Shown one piece after another: positions 50,910-58,752 of a stretch of 61,036 nt of DNA. Every line of letters begins with the position of its first letter. The stretch's first letter is position 1. The DNA comes from Haloferax gibbonsii ATCC 33959. Lineage in GTDB: Archaea; Halobacteriota; Halobacteria; Halobacteriales; Haloferacaceae. The DNA is taken from NCBI RefSeq assembly GCF_000336775.1, contig NZ_AOLJ01000005.1:211-61246 (forward strand), read 5' to 3'. The notes beneath the pieces are model-generated. The model saw nothing but the letters and a program-made list of their open reading frames with translations. It made no database searches and was not told where the DNA came from. Both the position numbers and the translations under genes were made by a program.

Positions 50910-51956
50910 ATGGCACCGGAGACCATGAACGCAGTATTGCTCACCGGACACGGTGGGCTGGAGAAGTTAGCGTACCGAAAAGACGTTCCGGTGCCCCAGC
51001 CCGGTTCCGATGACGTACTCGTCGAGGTCGAAGCGTGTGGACTGAACAACACGGACATCTGGACTCGGGAGGCGGCATACGGCGACGACGATGCCGGCTG
51101 GAAAGGGCGGCTCGATTTCCCGATCATCCAGGGAGGAGACATCGCGGGGACAATCGCCGACGTCGGTCCGAACGTCTCGAAGGACCGAATCGGTGAGCGA
51201 GTCCTCGTGGATAACGCGCTCTACGCTGACGCTCCCAGCGAGTTCCAATCGCTTGTGAACGCGGACCTCGTCGGAAGCGAACGCGACGGAGGGTACGCGG
51301 AGTACTCGGTCGTTCCGGCCGAAAACGCACACGAACTAGAGAGTTCCCTCTCTGCTCCTGAACTCGCGACGTTCCCGACGGCGTACGTGACGGCCGAACG
51401 GATGTTGAATCGCGCGAACGTCGGAGCTGGCGACGACGTGCTCGTCACCGGTGCCTCTGGAGGCGTCGGAACCGGACTCGTCCAACTCGCACGGCGACGC
51501 GGTGCACGCGTGCTCGGACTGACGAGTAGCGGGAAATCGGACGCGGTTCGCGAGGTGGGTGCAGACGCGGTCATCGCACGCGACGAAGCGGACGTCCCGT
51601 CAGCGATAGAACACTGGACCGAAGACGGGCACGTCGACGTCGTGGCCGACGTCGTCGGTGGCGAGTTGTTCCAGGCGCTTCTCGAAGCGCTCCGACCGGG
51701 CGGCAGCCTCGTGACCGCCGGTGCTGTCGCCGGTCCCGTCACCGAAATCGACCTCCGAACGGTGTATCTGAAGCAAATCGACGTCGTCGGGTCGACGATG
51801 GGGACGCGAAGCGAGTTCCGAGACTTGGTTCGCTACATCGAGAACGGCGACATCGAACCAGTGCTCGCCGAGACGTACCCGCTCTCTGAGGTCCGCGAGG
51901 CACAGCGTCACTTCGCCCGGAACGATTACGTCGGGAACATCGTGGTGGAACCGTAG
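50910..51956 (+). CDS. MDR-type quinone oxidoreductase / zinc-free alcohol dehydrogenase
   Basis: A 348-residue medium-chain reductase. It has the GDIAGTIADVG loop and the nucleotide site GASGGVGTGLVQLARRRGARVLGLTSSGK (Ser and Lys after the second strand favour NADPH). No structural zinc Cys cluster is present (VDNALYADAPSEFQSL in its place), so it is of the zinc-independent class or has only the catalytic site (CGLNNTDIW). The gene overlaps nothing but starts two bases after the reductase. Substrate unknown. Confidence 0.83.
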   Translation: MAPETMNAVLLTGHGGLEKLAYRKDVPVPQPGSDDVLVEVEACGLNNTDIWTREAAYGDDDAGWKGRLDFPIIQGGDIAGTIADVGPNVSKDRIGERVLVDNALYADAPSEFQSLVNADLVGSERDGGYAEYSVVPAENAHELESSLSAPELATFPTAYVTAERMLNRANVGAGDDVLVTGASGGVGTGLVQLARRRGARVLGLTSSGKSDAVREVGADAVIARDEADVPSAIEHWTEDGHVDVVADVVGGELFQALLEALRPGGSLVTAGAVAGPVTEIDLRTVYLKQIDVVGSTMGTRSEFRDLVRYIENGDIEPVLAETYPLSEVREAQRHFARNDYVGNIVVEP

Positions 51957-52000
51957 CGCGTATTCGAAGAGACCGGTACGCTCGACACGACAAAATTCCC

Positions 52001-52254
52001 GAAGGCGATGTAGTACGTTATCGTTCCTAACCCGAGAAAGAGACCGCCTGCGAGTGCGAGTCCGGTCCCTTCGTGGAAACGACGACCGGTCCGCCTTGCC
52101 AGAGGAGATACCCGGTCGCGGCGGTGAGCCCGGCGACGTACGTGTAGATGACGGCCTGCTCCGGTGGCAGGGTTCGTGTCGGGAGTTTGGCGAGAAACGC
52201 CCAGCCCGCGTAGAGCGCCATCGCCGCGAACGCAAAGAGCGCTGTTTTCGACAT
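52001..52254 (-). pseudogene. Truncated and frameshifted EamA/DMT-family transporter fragment
   Basis: Starting with ATG at 52252-52254, the first 65 residues (SKTALFAFAAMALYAGWAFLAKLPTR, PEQAVIYTYVAGLTAATGYL, QGGPVVVST) match the intact gene at 54013 very closely. After GGPVVVSTKG one base is missing relative to that gene, shifting the frame. In the corrected frame homology resumes (TGLALAGGLFLGLGTITYYIA) and stops abruptly near 52001, about 45 bases from the MDR stop codon. So it is a duplicate that lost a base and its 3' half. Only the first 75 codons are open and it is unlikely to make a functional protein. Confidence 0.85.
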
Positions 52255-52423
52255 GATGTTCGTACAGCTAGTATCCCAGCGAGGTAGTATAGCCTCTTGG
52301 ACGCCTCGCCGTGCCATCGAGAACGTGAGTGTTGGTGAGATTGATGTCCGCAAATCAGATGATTACAGGTACTGTGAGAGTCCATAGAATTAAGTCGGTT
52401 AATCATGCATATCCTACTGTATT

Positions 52424-53671
52424 ATGAGCGGTAAGACCGTAGTCCTTGGCGGTTCCGGAGCGATGACCTCCGCCTGCGTGTACGACCTGTACCGAACCAG
52501 CGACTTCGACGAAATCGTCGTCGCGGACGCCGACGAGAAGAATGCCCGCCGGCTCGTCGAACTAATCGACGACGACCGCGTCACGTTCGAACCCGTGGAC
52601 GCGACGAGCGCGGACGACATCGCCCGCGTCCTCGACGACGCGGCGTACGTGGTGAACGGACTCCCGTACCAGTTCGAAGAGAACGTCCTCGACGCCATCG
52701 TCAAGGTCGGCGACCTCACCGGTGTCGACCTGAACGCCTTCGACTTCGACGCCGTGCTCAGCCGGTCCGACGAGTTCGCTGAGGCGGGCTGTTCGCTGTG
52801 GTTCGCGAACGGCGGCCTCGTCAGCACGATCGCGCTCGGCATGGTCGGCTGCGACGAGTTCGACGACGTCGAGGACGTGAACTTCTACTGGGGGATGTGG
52901 CGGCTCCTCAGCCAGACGACCGCCGGCCTCACCGACACCGTCACCTACGAACACGACCCGAACGTCGACGAGCGGGCCCGCTGGGAAGACGGAGAGGTCA
53001 TCAACGACCTCCCGCCGTTCTCCCAGGAGCGGACGTTCGAGTTCCCCGGCCCCATCGGGGAACAGGAGACGTACGTCATCTCCCATCCCGAACCCATCAC
53101 GTTCCCGAAGGCACCCATCGCACAGGAGACGAACGTCGACCGAATCATCACCCGCGGCGTCTGGCACGACGAGTGGACCGAATACGAGCGGACGCTCCAC
53201 GCGATGGACGCGTTCGACGCGGACCCCATCGAGGTCGAAGGCGGGACCGTCGACCCCCTCGAAGTCGCCCAGTCGCAGGTCAAGCGCGCCGGCCGACAGC
53301 GAGACGCTGAGTGGCAGGCACCCGAGGAACTCTCCAGCGAGACGGAGTGGACGCCACAGACGATTCTCTCGTCGGAAGTCACGGGGACGGCGGCCGGAGA
53401 AGCGGGGACCGCGGTCTACCACTTCGAACAGCCGTTCCCGTTCTTCGACGGCAACGAAATCTCGATGATGCGGGAGTACGGCTGCTACGTCGGCGTGCCG
53501 CTGTCGGTGACGCTTCAGCTCATGGCCGAGGGTGCCGTGGACAAGGACGGCATCTTCGTGACCGAGACCAGCGGTATGGACGCCGACCGATACTTCGAGA
53601 TGATGGAAGCGCGCGGCTTCGAGCTGACCGAAGAACAGACGCCGCCTAAGCAGGCCGCGACGTCCACGTAA
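52424..53671 (+). CDS. Saccharopine-dehydrogenase-like NAD(P)-dependent enzyme
   Basis: A 415-residue protein of the Lys9/saccharopine dehydrogenase family. N-terminal Rossmann site VVLGGSGAMTSACVYDLY (about 6-23), with an Asp at the end of the second strand (VVADAD). The middle, ADDIARVLDDAAYVVNGLPYQFEENVLDAIVKVGDLTGVDLNAFDF, is typical, and the C-terminal half is the substrate domain. The family forms or breaks secondary amines between amino acids and keto acids; here it could act on an imine derived from an imported amine compound. It is near, but not overlapping, the mini-protein and the ALDH gene. Confidence 0.83.
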   Translation: MSGKTVVLGGSGAMTSACVYDLYRTSDFDEIVVADADEKNARRLVELIDDDRVTFEPVDATSADDIARVLDDAAYVVNGLPYQFEENVLDAIVKVGDLTGVDLNAFDFDAVLSRSDEFAEAGCSLWFANGGLVSTIALGMVGCDEFDDVEDVNFYWGMWRLLSQTTAGLTDTVTYEHDPNVDERARWEDGEVINDLPPFSQERTFEFPGPIGEQETYVISHPEPITFPKAPIAQETNVDRIITRGVWHDEWTEYERTLHAMDAFDADPIEVEGGTVDPLEVAQSQVKRAGRQRDAEWQAPEELSSETEWTPQTILSSEVTGTAAGEAGTAVYHFEQPFPFFDGNEISMMREYGCYVGVPLSVTLQLMAEGAVDKDGIFVTETSGMDADRYFEMMEARGFELTEEQTPPKQAATST

Positions 53672-53722
53672 GCGAACGCGCCGAGAGTATCGGTCGCTGT
53701 CCCTCTTGATTCGACATTTGTC

Positions 53723-53736
53723 GTATAAAGATTTAA
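53723..53736 (+). promoter_or_regulatory. Promoter of the CPxCG mini-protein
   Basis: GTATAAAGATTTAA, a clear TATA box, lies 28-41 bases before the mini-protein ATG (53764). Confidence 0.5.
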
Positions 53737-53763
53737 CCTACTGTCGAGACGACGTGGTCCCGT

Positions 53764-53871
53764 ATGCGATGTCCAAACTGCGACGAAACCCTCGTCGCCG
53801 TCGAGACGTACCACGACAGCGAGTTCGTCTGTAGAACGTGCGAGTACTACCTCCCCAGGGGGTCTGATTGA
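53764..53871 (+). CDS. CPxCG zinc-finger mini-protein (35 residues)
   Basis: A 35-residue protein with MRCPNCDETL and CRTCEYYLP, i.e. two Cys-x-x-Cys knuckles, the standard two-knuckle zinc-finger layout of haloarchaeal micro-proteins. Its promoter (53723-53736), haloarchaeal codon use and well-spaced knuckles make it real despite being too small for standard gene finding. Function unknown; it is transcribed with no obvious partner between the saccharopine-dehydrogenase-like gene and the EamA transporter. Confidence 0.72.
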   Translation: MRCPNCDETLVAVETYHDSEFVCRTCEYYLPRGSD

Positions 53872-54012
53872 CCCGACGAGCGACGCGTTCCTTGGACGCA
53901 GGCCGAGCGGGAGGGAGAGAGGGACGTGGGCAGGCTTTCTTCCGGGTGAGTTCCGTCACGGACAGCCAAAGAATCAATACCGGTTGTCCCTGACATACGG
54001 GTAACGCACGCT

Positions 54013-54423
54013 ATGTCGAAGACAGTTATCTTCGCGTTCGGGTCGATGGCGCTCTACGCGGGCTGGGCGTTTCTCGCCAAAGTCGCAACGAAGTCACTGC
54101 CGGCGGAGCAAGCCGTCATCTACACCTACGTCGCTGGACTCACCGCAGCCGCCTCGTACCTCCTGTGGCGCGGCGGTCCGGTCGTCGTCTCCACGAGGGG
54201 AATCGGGTTCGCACTCGCGGGCGGACTGTTCCTCGGACTCGGAACGATCAGCTACTACATCGCGCTCAGTCAGGGCTCCGCCGCCGTTGCGACGAGCATC
54301 AGCGGAATGTACCTCCTCGGAACGACGCTCCTCGCGGTCGTCTTCCTGGAGGAATCGCTCGGTCAGGTCAAAATCGCGGGCATCGCGCTGGCGGTCGGCG
54401 CAGTGATACTGCTCGCGCAGTGA
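54013..54423 (+). CDS. EamA/DMT-family transporter, single-domain form
   Basis: A 136-residue membrane protein with four to five helices: MSKTVIFAFGSMALYAGWAFLAK, YTYVAGLTAAASYLLW, GFALAGGLFLGLGTISYYIAL and GTTLLAVVFLEESLGQVKIAGIALAVGAVILLAQ. One EamA unit, so it probably works as a dimer. It is the intact counterpart of the broken copy at 52001-52254. It exports or imports a small metabolite; EamA proteins are commonly amine or amino-acid-derivative exporters. Confidence 0.83.
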   Translation: MSKTVIFAFGSMALYAGWAFLAKVATKSLPAEQAVIYTYVAGLTAAASYLLWRGGPVVVSTRGIGFALAGGLFLGLGTISYYIALSQGSAAVATSISGMYLLGTTLLAVVFLEESLGQVKIAGIALAVGAVILLAQ

Positions 54424-54483
54424 GCGACGTAGGGCTATACCGCCTCCCAAGGAAATTAGTCACCTGACCTCTATACGGAGGAT

Positions 54484-54930
54484 ATGGCAATCGTGACCGC
54501 AATCGACGATTCGGACCGAGCAGCGACCGTACTCTCGAAGGCGTCGGCTCTCGCCGCGGACCTCGACGAACCGCTTCACTCGCTTCACGTGCTCCAGCGT
54601 ACGGACCTCGTTGACACCCTCGAAAAAGAGGTCGAGGGGCAGGAAGTCACCGAGAACCACGAGGTCAGACGCGTCGGAGCGGAGATTATCGAGCGGGCGG
54701 CGGCGAACGGAGAACTCGAACACGAGACAGCGGAGATAGAGAACGTCGTCCGCGTCGGCGACCCGGCGGAGCAAATCACGACGTACGCCGACAGCGTCGA
54801 CACGCGCTACATCGTCGTCGGGGGACGACGCAGGTCGCCGACGGGGAAGGCCCTGTTCGGAAGCGTCACGCAGCGCGTGATGCTCAGTTCCGAAGTGCCG
54901 GTGCTCAACGTCCCAACGAGTAGCCAGTAG
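54484..54930 (+). CDS. Universal stress protein (UspA family)
   Basis: A 148-residue alpha/beta protein. Motifs: IVTAIDDSDRAATVLSKA at the start, VVGGRRRSPTGKALFGSVTQRVM at the end, which corresponds to the ATP-binding G-2x-G-9x-G(S/T) motif; the basic loop RRRSPTGK precedes the Gly-Ser. A Shine-Dalgarno-like GGAGG precedes the ATG by a few bases, unlike the leaderless genes around it. Possibly co-transcribed with the EamA gene upstream. Confidence 0.87.
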   Translation: MAIVTAIDDSDRAATVLSKASALAADLDEPLHSLHVLQRTDLVDTLEKEVEGQEVTENHEVRRVGAEIIERAAANGELEHETAEIENVVRVGDPAEQITTYADSVDTRYIVVGGRRRSPTGKALFGSVTQRVMLSSEVPVLNVPTSSQ

Positions 54931-55024
54931 CGGTACGCGCCACTCCGAGACCACCGGCGTAGCCCGGGAGAGAGACGGCGACCGCGAACGACCGCGACGG
55001 CGCCCGTATTGACAAGACCGACAG

Positions 55025-55034
55025 ATATTATAAT
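55025..55034 (+). promoter_or_regulatory. TATA box of the aldehyde dehydrogenase gene
   Basis: ATATTATAAT lies 24-33 bases before ATG 55058, typical for a leaderless haloarchaeal gene. Confidence 0.6.
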
Positions 55035-55057
55035 GAGGGTTCTGTGAATGAGAGTAG

Positions 55058-56506
55058 ATGCCGGTGTTCAATAACTACTGTAACGGCAAGTGGACAGGCT
55101 CTGAATCAGGCGAGACGTTCGAGGTGCGGAACCCCGCGGACCCGGACGACGTAATCGGCGAGTTCCCGTCGTCGACGGCCGACGACACCCGAGACGCGGT
55201 CGATGCCGCGGTCGCGGCTCAAGCGGCGTGGGAAGACACCCCAGCGCCCGAGCGCGGTGCGATTCTCCGCCGCGCCGCGTCGCGTCTCGAATCCCGGTCC
55301 GACGAGGTCGCAGAACTCCTTGCTCGGGAGGAAGGAAAAGCGCTCCCCGAGGCGACGGGCGAAGTGGCCCGGGCCGTCGGTATCCTGTACTATTTCGCCG
55401 AGAAGGCGCTGGACCTGGGTGGCGACGTCAAAGCGTCGAGTTCACAGGACACGCGCCTCGAAACCAAGACCGAGCCGCTGGGCACGGTCGGGCTGATCAC
55501 GCCGTGGAACTACCCCATCGCCATCCCGACGTGGAAGCTCGCGCCCGCGCTCGTCACCGGGAACACCGTCGTTCTCAAGCCCGCGTCTCGAGCGCCCGCT
55601 GTCGCACACGAAGTGGCCAAGTGCCTCGACGAAGCCGGCCTTCCGGACGGCGTGCTCAACGTCATCACCGGCTCGGGCAGCGAGGTCGGCGGCACGCTCA
55701 CGACCCACGACGACATCGACGCGATTTCCTTCACCGGGAGCACGGTCGTGGGACAGCAGGTCGGCGAGACGGCCGCGGCGGACGGCAAGCGCATCCAACT
55801 CGAGATGGGCGGGAAGAACCCGACGGTCGTGATGCCGAGCGCCGACGTCGGCACCGCCGCAGAAATCGTCTCCGACGGCGCGTTCGGCGGGACCGGACAG
55901 GCCTGTACCGCGGCGTCCCGAGCCATCGTCCACGAAGACGTCTACGACGAGTTCGTCGACGAACTCGTGGCCGCCGCGGAGGACATCAGCATCGGACCGG
56001 CACTGGACGGCTACGACATGGGGCCGCACGTCAGTAAATCCGAGCTCGAAGGCACGCTGGACTACATCGACGTCGGCGTCTCGGAGGGTGCGACCCTCGA
56101 AACCGGTGGGTCCGTCCCCGAAGCACCGCGCCACGAGTCGGGCTACTTCGTCGAGCCGACGGTCTTCTCGGACGTATCCAGCGAGATGCGCATCGCACAA
56201 GAGGAGATTTTCGGGCCGGTCGTGGGCGTCATCCCCGCGAGTTCCTACGAAGAGGCGGTGACGCTCGCCAACGACACGAAATACGGCCTCTCCGCCAGTA
56301 TCGTCACACAGGACCTCAGCGAGGCCCATCAGTTCGCCGACGACGTCGAAGCCGGCGTCGTCAAGATCAACGAGAAGACGACCGGTCTCGAACTCCACGT
56401 CCCCTTCGGCGGCATGAAGTCGTCGTCGAGCGAGACGTGGCGCGAACAGGGTGACGCCGGCCTCGACTTCTTCACGACGTCGAAGACGGTGTATCTCAAC
56501 TACTGA
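55058..56506 (+). CDS. NAD(P)-dependent aldehyde dehydrogenase, alpha-ketoglutarate-semialdehyde/succinate-semialdehyde type
   Basis: A 482-residue ALDH. Catalytic Cys in GGTGQACTAASR (about residue 285), general-base Glu in QLEMGGKNP, cofactor motif FTGSTVVGQQVG, Asn in ITPWNYPIAIPTWK. It resembles haloarchaeal XacF-like 2,5-dioxopentanoate dehydrogenases that finish pentose or uronate oxidation, and semialdehyde dehydrogenases in general. In this island it likely oxidises the aldehyde produced from the imported compound to a TCA-cycle acid. No neighbouring gene overlaps; a T-rich terminator follows. Confidence 0.88.
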   Translation: MPVFNNYCNGKWTGSESGETFEVRNPADPDDVIGEFPSSTADDTRDAVDAAVAAQAAWEDTPAPERGAILRRAASRLESRSDEVAELLAREEGKALPEATGEVARAVGILYYFAEKALDLGGDVKASSSQDTRLETKTEPLGTVGLITPWNYPIAIPTWKLAPALVTGNTVVLKPASRAPAVAHEVAKCLDEAGLPDGVLNVITGSGSEVGGTLTTHDDIDAISFTGSTVVGQQVGETAAADGKRIQLEMGGKNPTVVMPSADVGTAAEIVSDGAFGGTGQACTAASRAIVHEDVYDEFVDELVAAAEDISIGPALDGYDMGPHVSKSELEGTLDYIDVGVSEGATLETGGSVPEAPRHESGYFVEPTVFSDVSSEMRIAQEEIFGPVVGVIPASSYEEAVTLANDTKYGLSASIVTQDLSEAHQFADDVEAGVVKINEKTTGLELHVPFGGMKSSSSETWREQGDAGLDFFTTSKTVYLNY

Positions 56507-56850
56507 GCCCGGTTCCGGGTTCACGCGCCCCGCACTTTTCGCCGTTTTTTCTTCCCGACCACGCAGAGCGTCGCGTCCGCATTCGACAGGGTACTAACAC
56601 GACGAGACCACGGGACGTCGACGGGGCGTTCTATGGCATCGAACGGGTTCGTGCCTGCCGAGCGGTCGTTTGTCCGCCAAATTCGTTACAAGCATAGGCC
56701 TGTAAAACATGTCCGTACCAAAACAACAGTCCACCAGCGGTGTCACAAACCGTCACCAAAGGCGTCGATAATTTTTCAAACGAGCGTTCGACCACGCTGA
56801 ACGATTATCGGTTGGGAAACATTCTATGGGCTGGACGCGGTAGGGGTCAC
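56507..56850. other. Intergenic region after the aldehyde dehydrogenase
   Basis: About 340 bases. Apart from the T-rich terminator at 56536-56554 and a weak TATA-like TTCTATGG near 56822 in front of the IclR gene, nothing was recognised. Confidence 0.45.
56536..56554 (+). terminator. T-rich terminator after the aldehyde dehydrogenase gene
   Basis: Two T runs, TTTT then TTTTTT, begin about 30 bases after the stop codon and fit archaeal intrinsic termination. Confidence 0.5.
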
Positions 56851-57615
56851 ATGACCGAGAAAGCGACCCGGCCGATACGGTCGGACGAAACGCTGCTGGC
56901 GATACTCGAGGCGCTGGAAGCGCGGACGGCCCCGAGCGTCAGCGACGTAGCCACTCACGCGGGAGTCTCGAAGAGCACGGCTCACAACCATCTGAGCACG
57001 CTCCGCGAACACGGGTACGTGGTCGACGGCGAGCGAGGCTACGAACTCAGCCTCCGGTTTCTGGAACTCGGCGAGAGCGCCCGCACGAACACGGAGATAT
57101 ACGAGGTCGCTCGGCCGCACGCCGACGAGCTCTCTCGGGAGACCGGACTACTCGTCAACATCAGCGTCGAGGACCGGGGGAAGGGCGTGTACCTCTACCG
57201 GACGAGAGGCGATGACCGCATCCGCCTGTCGACGCGGGCCGGCGAAGTTCACGAGCTACACTGCACCGCCACCGGAAAGGCGATTCTCGCGCACTTGCCG
57301 AAGCGTCGGGTCGAATCGATTCTCGACCAACACGGCCTTCCGAAGCGGTCGGAAAACACGATAACGGAGCGCGAGACGCTCCACTCGGAGTTAGCCGAGA
57401 TACGCGAGCGAGGATACTCGGTAGACGACGAAGAGTACGGACAGGGACTGCGATGCGTCGGGGTTCCGGTTCTGAACGGCGATGACGCTGTCATCGGTGC
57501 GCTGAGCGCGTCGGGGCCCGCGACGGAGGTAGTCGGTGAGCGGCTGACGACGGAGCTACCCACGCACCTCAAGCAGGTCAGAAACCGGATCGAGTTGAAC
57601 CTCCGCGATTACTGA
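56851..57615 (+). CDS. IclR-family regulator (catabolic island, second copy)
   Basis: A 254-residue IclR protein: winged helix (about 8-70, SVSDVATHAGVSKSTAHNHLSTLREHGYVV) and effector domain (CTATGKAILAHL, QGLRCVGVPVLNGDDAVIGALSASGP). It resembles the protein at 41206 more than the one at 29545 (shared HNHLSTLR, KGVYLYRTR/RGVYLYRTQ and ITERETL/ITDRAEL). It stands before the HpcH aldolase and BCCT genes, which it may control. The ATG at 56851 is chosen because it matches the start of the paralogue; an in-frame upstream extension of 37 residues is unlikely. Confidence 0.86.
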   Translation: MTEKATRPIRSDETLLAILEALEARTAPSVSDVATHAGVSKSTAHNHLSTLREHGYVVDGERGYELSLRFLELGESARTNTEIYEVARPHADELSRETGLLVNISVEDRGKGVYLYRTRGDDRIRLSTRAGEVHELHCTATGKAILAHLPKRRVESILDQHGLPKRSENTITERETLHSELAEIRERGYSVDDEEYGQGLRCVGVPVLNGDDAVIGALSASGPATEVVGERLTTELPTHLKQVRNRIELNLRDY

Positions 57616-57767
57616 CGCGCGGGGCTACCGTTCCCCGGTCCCTCGGGCGCGCTCGAAAGTGCCATCGGGAGCCCCCCGCGACGCCGAACAGTATTCTATC
57701 ACGCGAAACACCCGGAGTAGTGCGGCCAGCGGCAGATTGATACTTTGGCCCTCGAAACGTGGTCGAT

Positions 57768-58526
57768 ATGCCTGGAAATTCTCTCCGCGAGCGGATCGTA
57801 GACGGTGATTCCGTCCTCGGCACGTTTCAGATCGTGAACTCGATGATGGTCTCCGAAATCGCGACCGTGGCGGGGTTCGACTTCGTCGTCATCGACCAAG
57901 AACACGGCCCCGCCACCGCTCAGTCGACCATGCGGGCCTGTGCCGGCGCGCAGTCACAGGGTGGGTCGGCGGTCGTTAGGGTCCGGGAGAACGCGCCGGG
58001 CGAAATCCAGCGGGCCCTGGACGTCGGCGCCGACGGCGTGCAGGTCCCGCAGGTGGAAACCGCGGACGACGCTCGACGCGCGGTGAACGCGGCCAAGTTC
58101 CACCCGGTAGGTGAACGCGGACTCTCGCCCTACGGCCGCGCCGGAACGTACGAGGGGGGACCCGAGTTCGAATCGACGCAGAACGAAGAGACGGTGCTGG
58201 CGTTGCAGGTAGAGGGCGTTAAAGCGGTCGAGAACATCGATTCCATCCTCGACGTCGACGGCATCGACGTCCTGTTTCTGGGACCGTACGACCTCTCGCA
58301 ATCGCTGGGCGTCCCCGGCGACGTACAGCACGAAGACGTCGTCGAGACCATGCGGTCCGTCGTCCGCAAGGCCAAAGACTCCGGCACGGTCGTGGGAACG
58401 TACGCCGACACGCCAACGCAGGCAGAAAAGTGGCTCGAGACGGGGGTCCAATACGTCACGCTCGCCGAGGACGCCCCCGTTCTCCGCAACGCCTTCTCGG
58501 AGTTGGCCGGGGCGGTCGAGCGCTGA
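57768..58526 (+). CDS. HpcH/HpaI-type aldolase
   Basis: A 252-residue class II pyruvate aldolase of the HpcH/HpaI family. Key stretches: VVIDQEHGPATAQS (active-site Glu and His), GADGVQVPQVETADDARRAV (metal-ligand Glu), GERGLSPYGRAGTY and VDVLFLGPYDLSQSLG-type DVLFLGPYDLSQSLG (metal Asp). It splits 4-hydroxy-2-oxo acids to pyruvate and an aldehyde, and would suit the last step of the island's pathway together with the aldehyde dehydrogenase. ATG at 57768 taken in place of a GTG three codons earlier. Confidence 0.88.
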   Translation: MPGNSLRERIVDGDSVLGTFQIVNSMMVSEIATVAGFDFVVIDQEHGPATAQSTMRACAGAQSQGGSAVVRVRENAPGEIQRALDVGADGVQVPQVETADDARRAVNAAKFHPVGERGLSPYGRAGTYEGGPEFESTQNEETVLALQVEGVKAVENIDSILDVDGIDVLFLGPYDLSQSLGVPGDVQHEDVVETMRSVVRKAKDSGTVVGTYADTPTQAEKWLETGVQYVTLAEDAPVLRNAFSELAGAVER

Positions 58527-58588
58527 GCAGTCACGACACGGCGGCGGCCGCTGTGCGCGACTACCAATTTGAGTAGAGATCCAAAGGA

Positions 58589-58603
58589 TTTAAATATATA
58601 AAG
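58589..58603 (+). promoter_or_regulatory. Strong TATA box upstream of a 40-codon ORF and the BCCT gene
   Basis: TTTAAATATATAAAG, the strongest TATA match in the window, is centred about 26 bases before ATG 58622. The transcription start would coincide with that ATG, so the small ORF at 58622, not the BCCT gene 130 bases further on, is the leaderless first gene of the mRNA. Confidence 0.65.
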
Positions 58604-58621
58604 ATTGACCACACGTAGTGT

Positions 58622-58744
58622 ATGTCAGGTATTAACAGGCAGTTTGTGGGAACTGCGGAACGCGTACTCCGTCTCCGAGTCGCGGAGACGCAGAAGACGT
58701 TCTACCGGCTCGGGCCAGTGCGCAGTAACTTCACCCGGACGTAA
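58622..58744 (+). CDS. Leaderless 40-codon small ORF in front of the BCCT transporter
   Basis: ATG at 58622 to TAA at 58742-58744 encodes a 40-residue basic protein beginning MSGINRQFVGTAERVLRLRV and ending SNFTRT; it is rich in Arg and has no membrane segment. It lies 8 bases before the BCCT ATG and directly behind a strong TATA box at leaderless distance, so ribosomes must meet it first. It could be a small partner of the transporter, or a leader peptide controlling it. A hairpin (58670-58690) is inside the ORF. No family recognised. Confidence 0.55.
   Translation: MSGINRQFVGTAERVLRLRVAETQKTFYRLGPVRSNFTRT
58670..58690 (+). promoter_or_regulatory. Hairpin within the leader ORF
   Basis: CGTCTCCG at 58670-58677 pairs perfectly with CGGAGACG at 58683-58690 around a 5-base loop. 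It lies about 60 bases before the BCCT start and could slow ribosomes or modulate translation of the transporter. Confidence 0.5.
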
Positions 58745-58752
58745 CTATTCCA

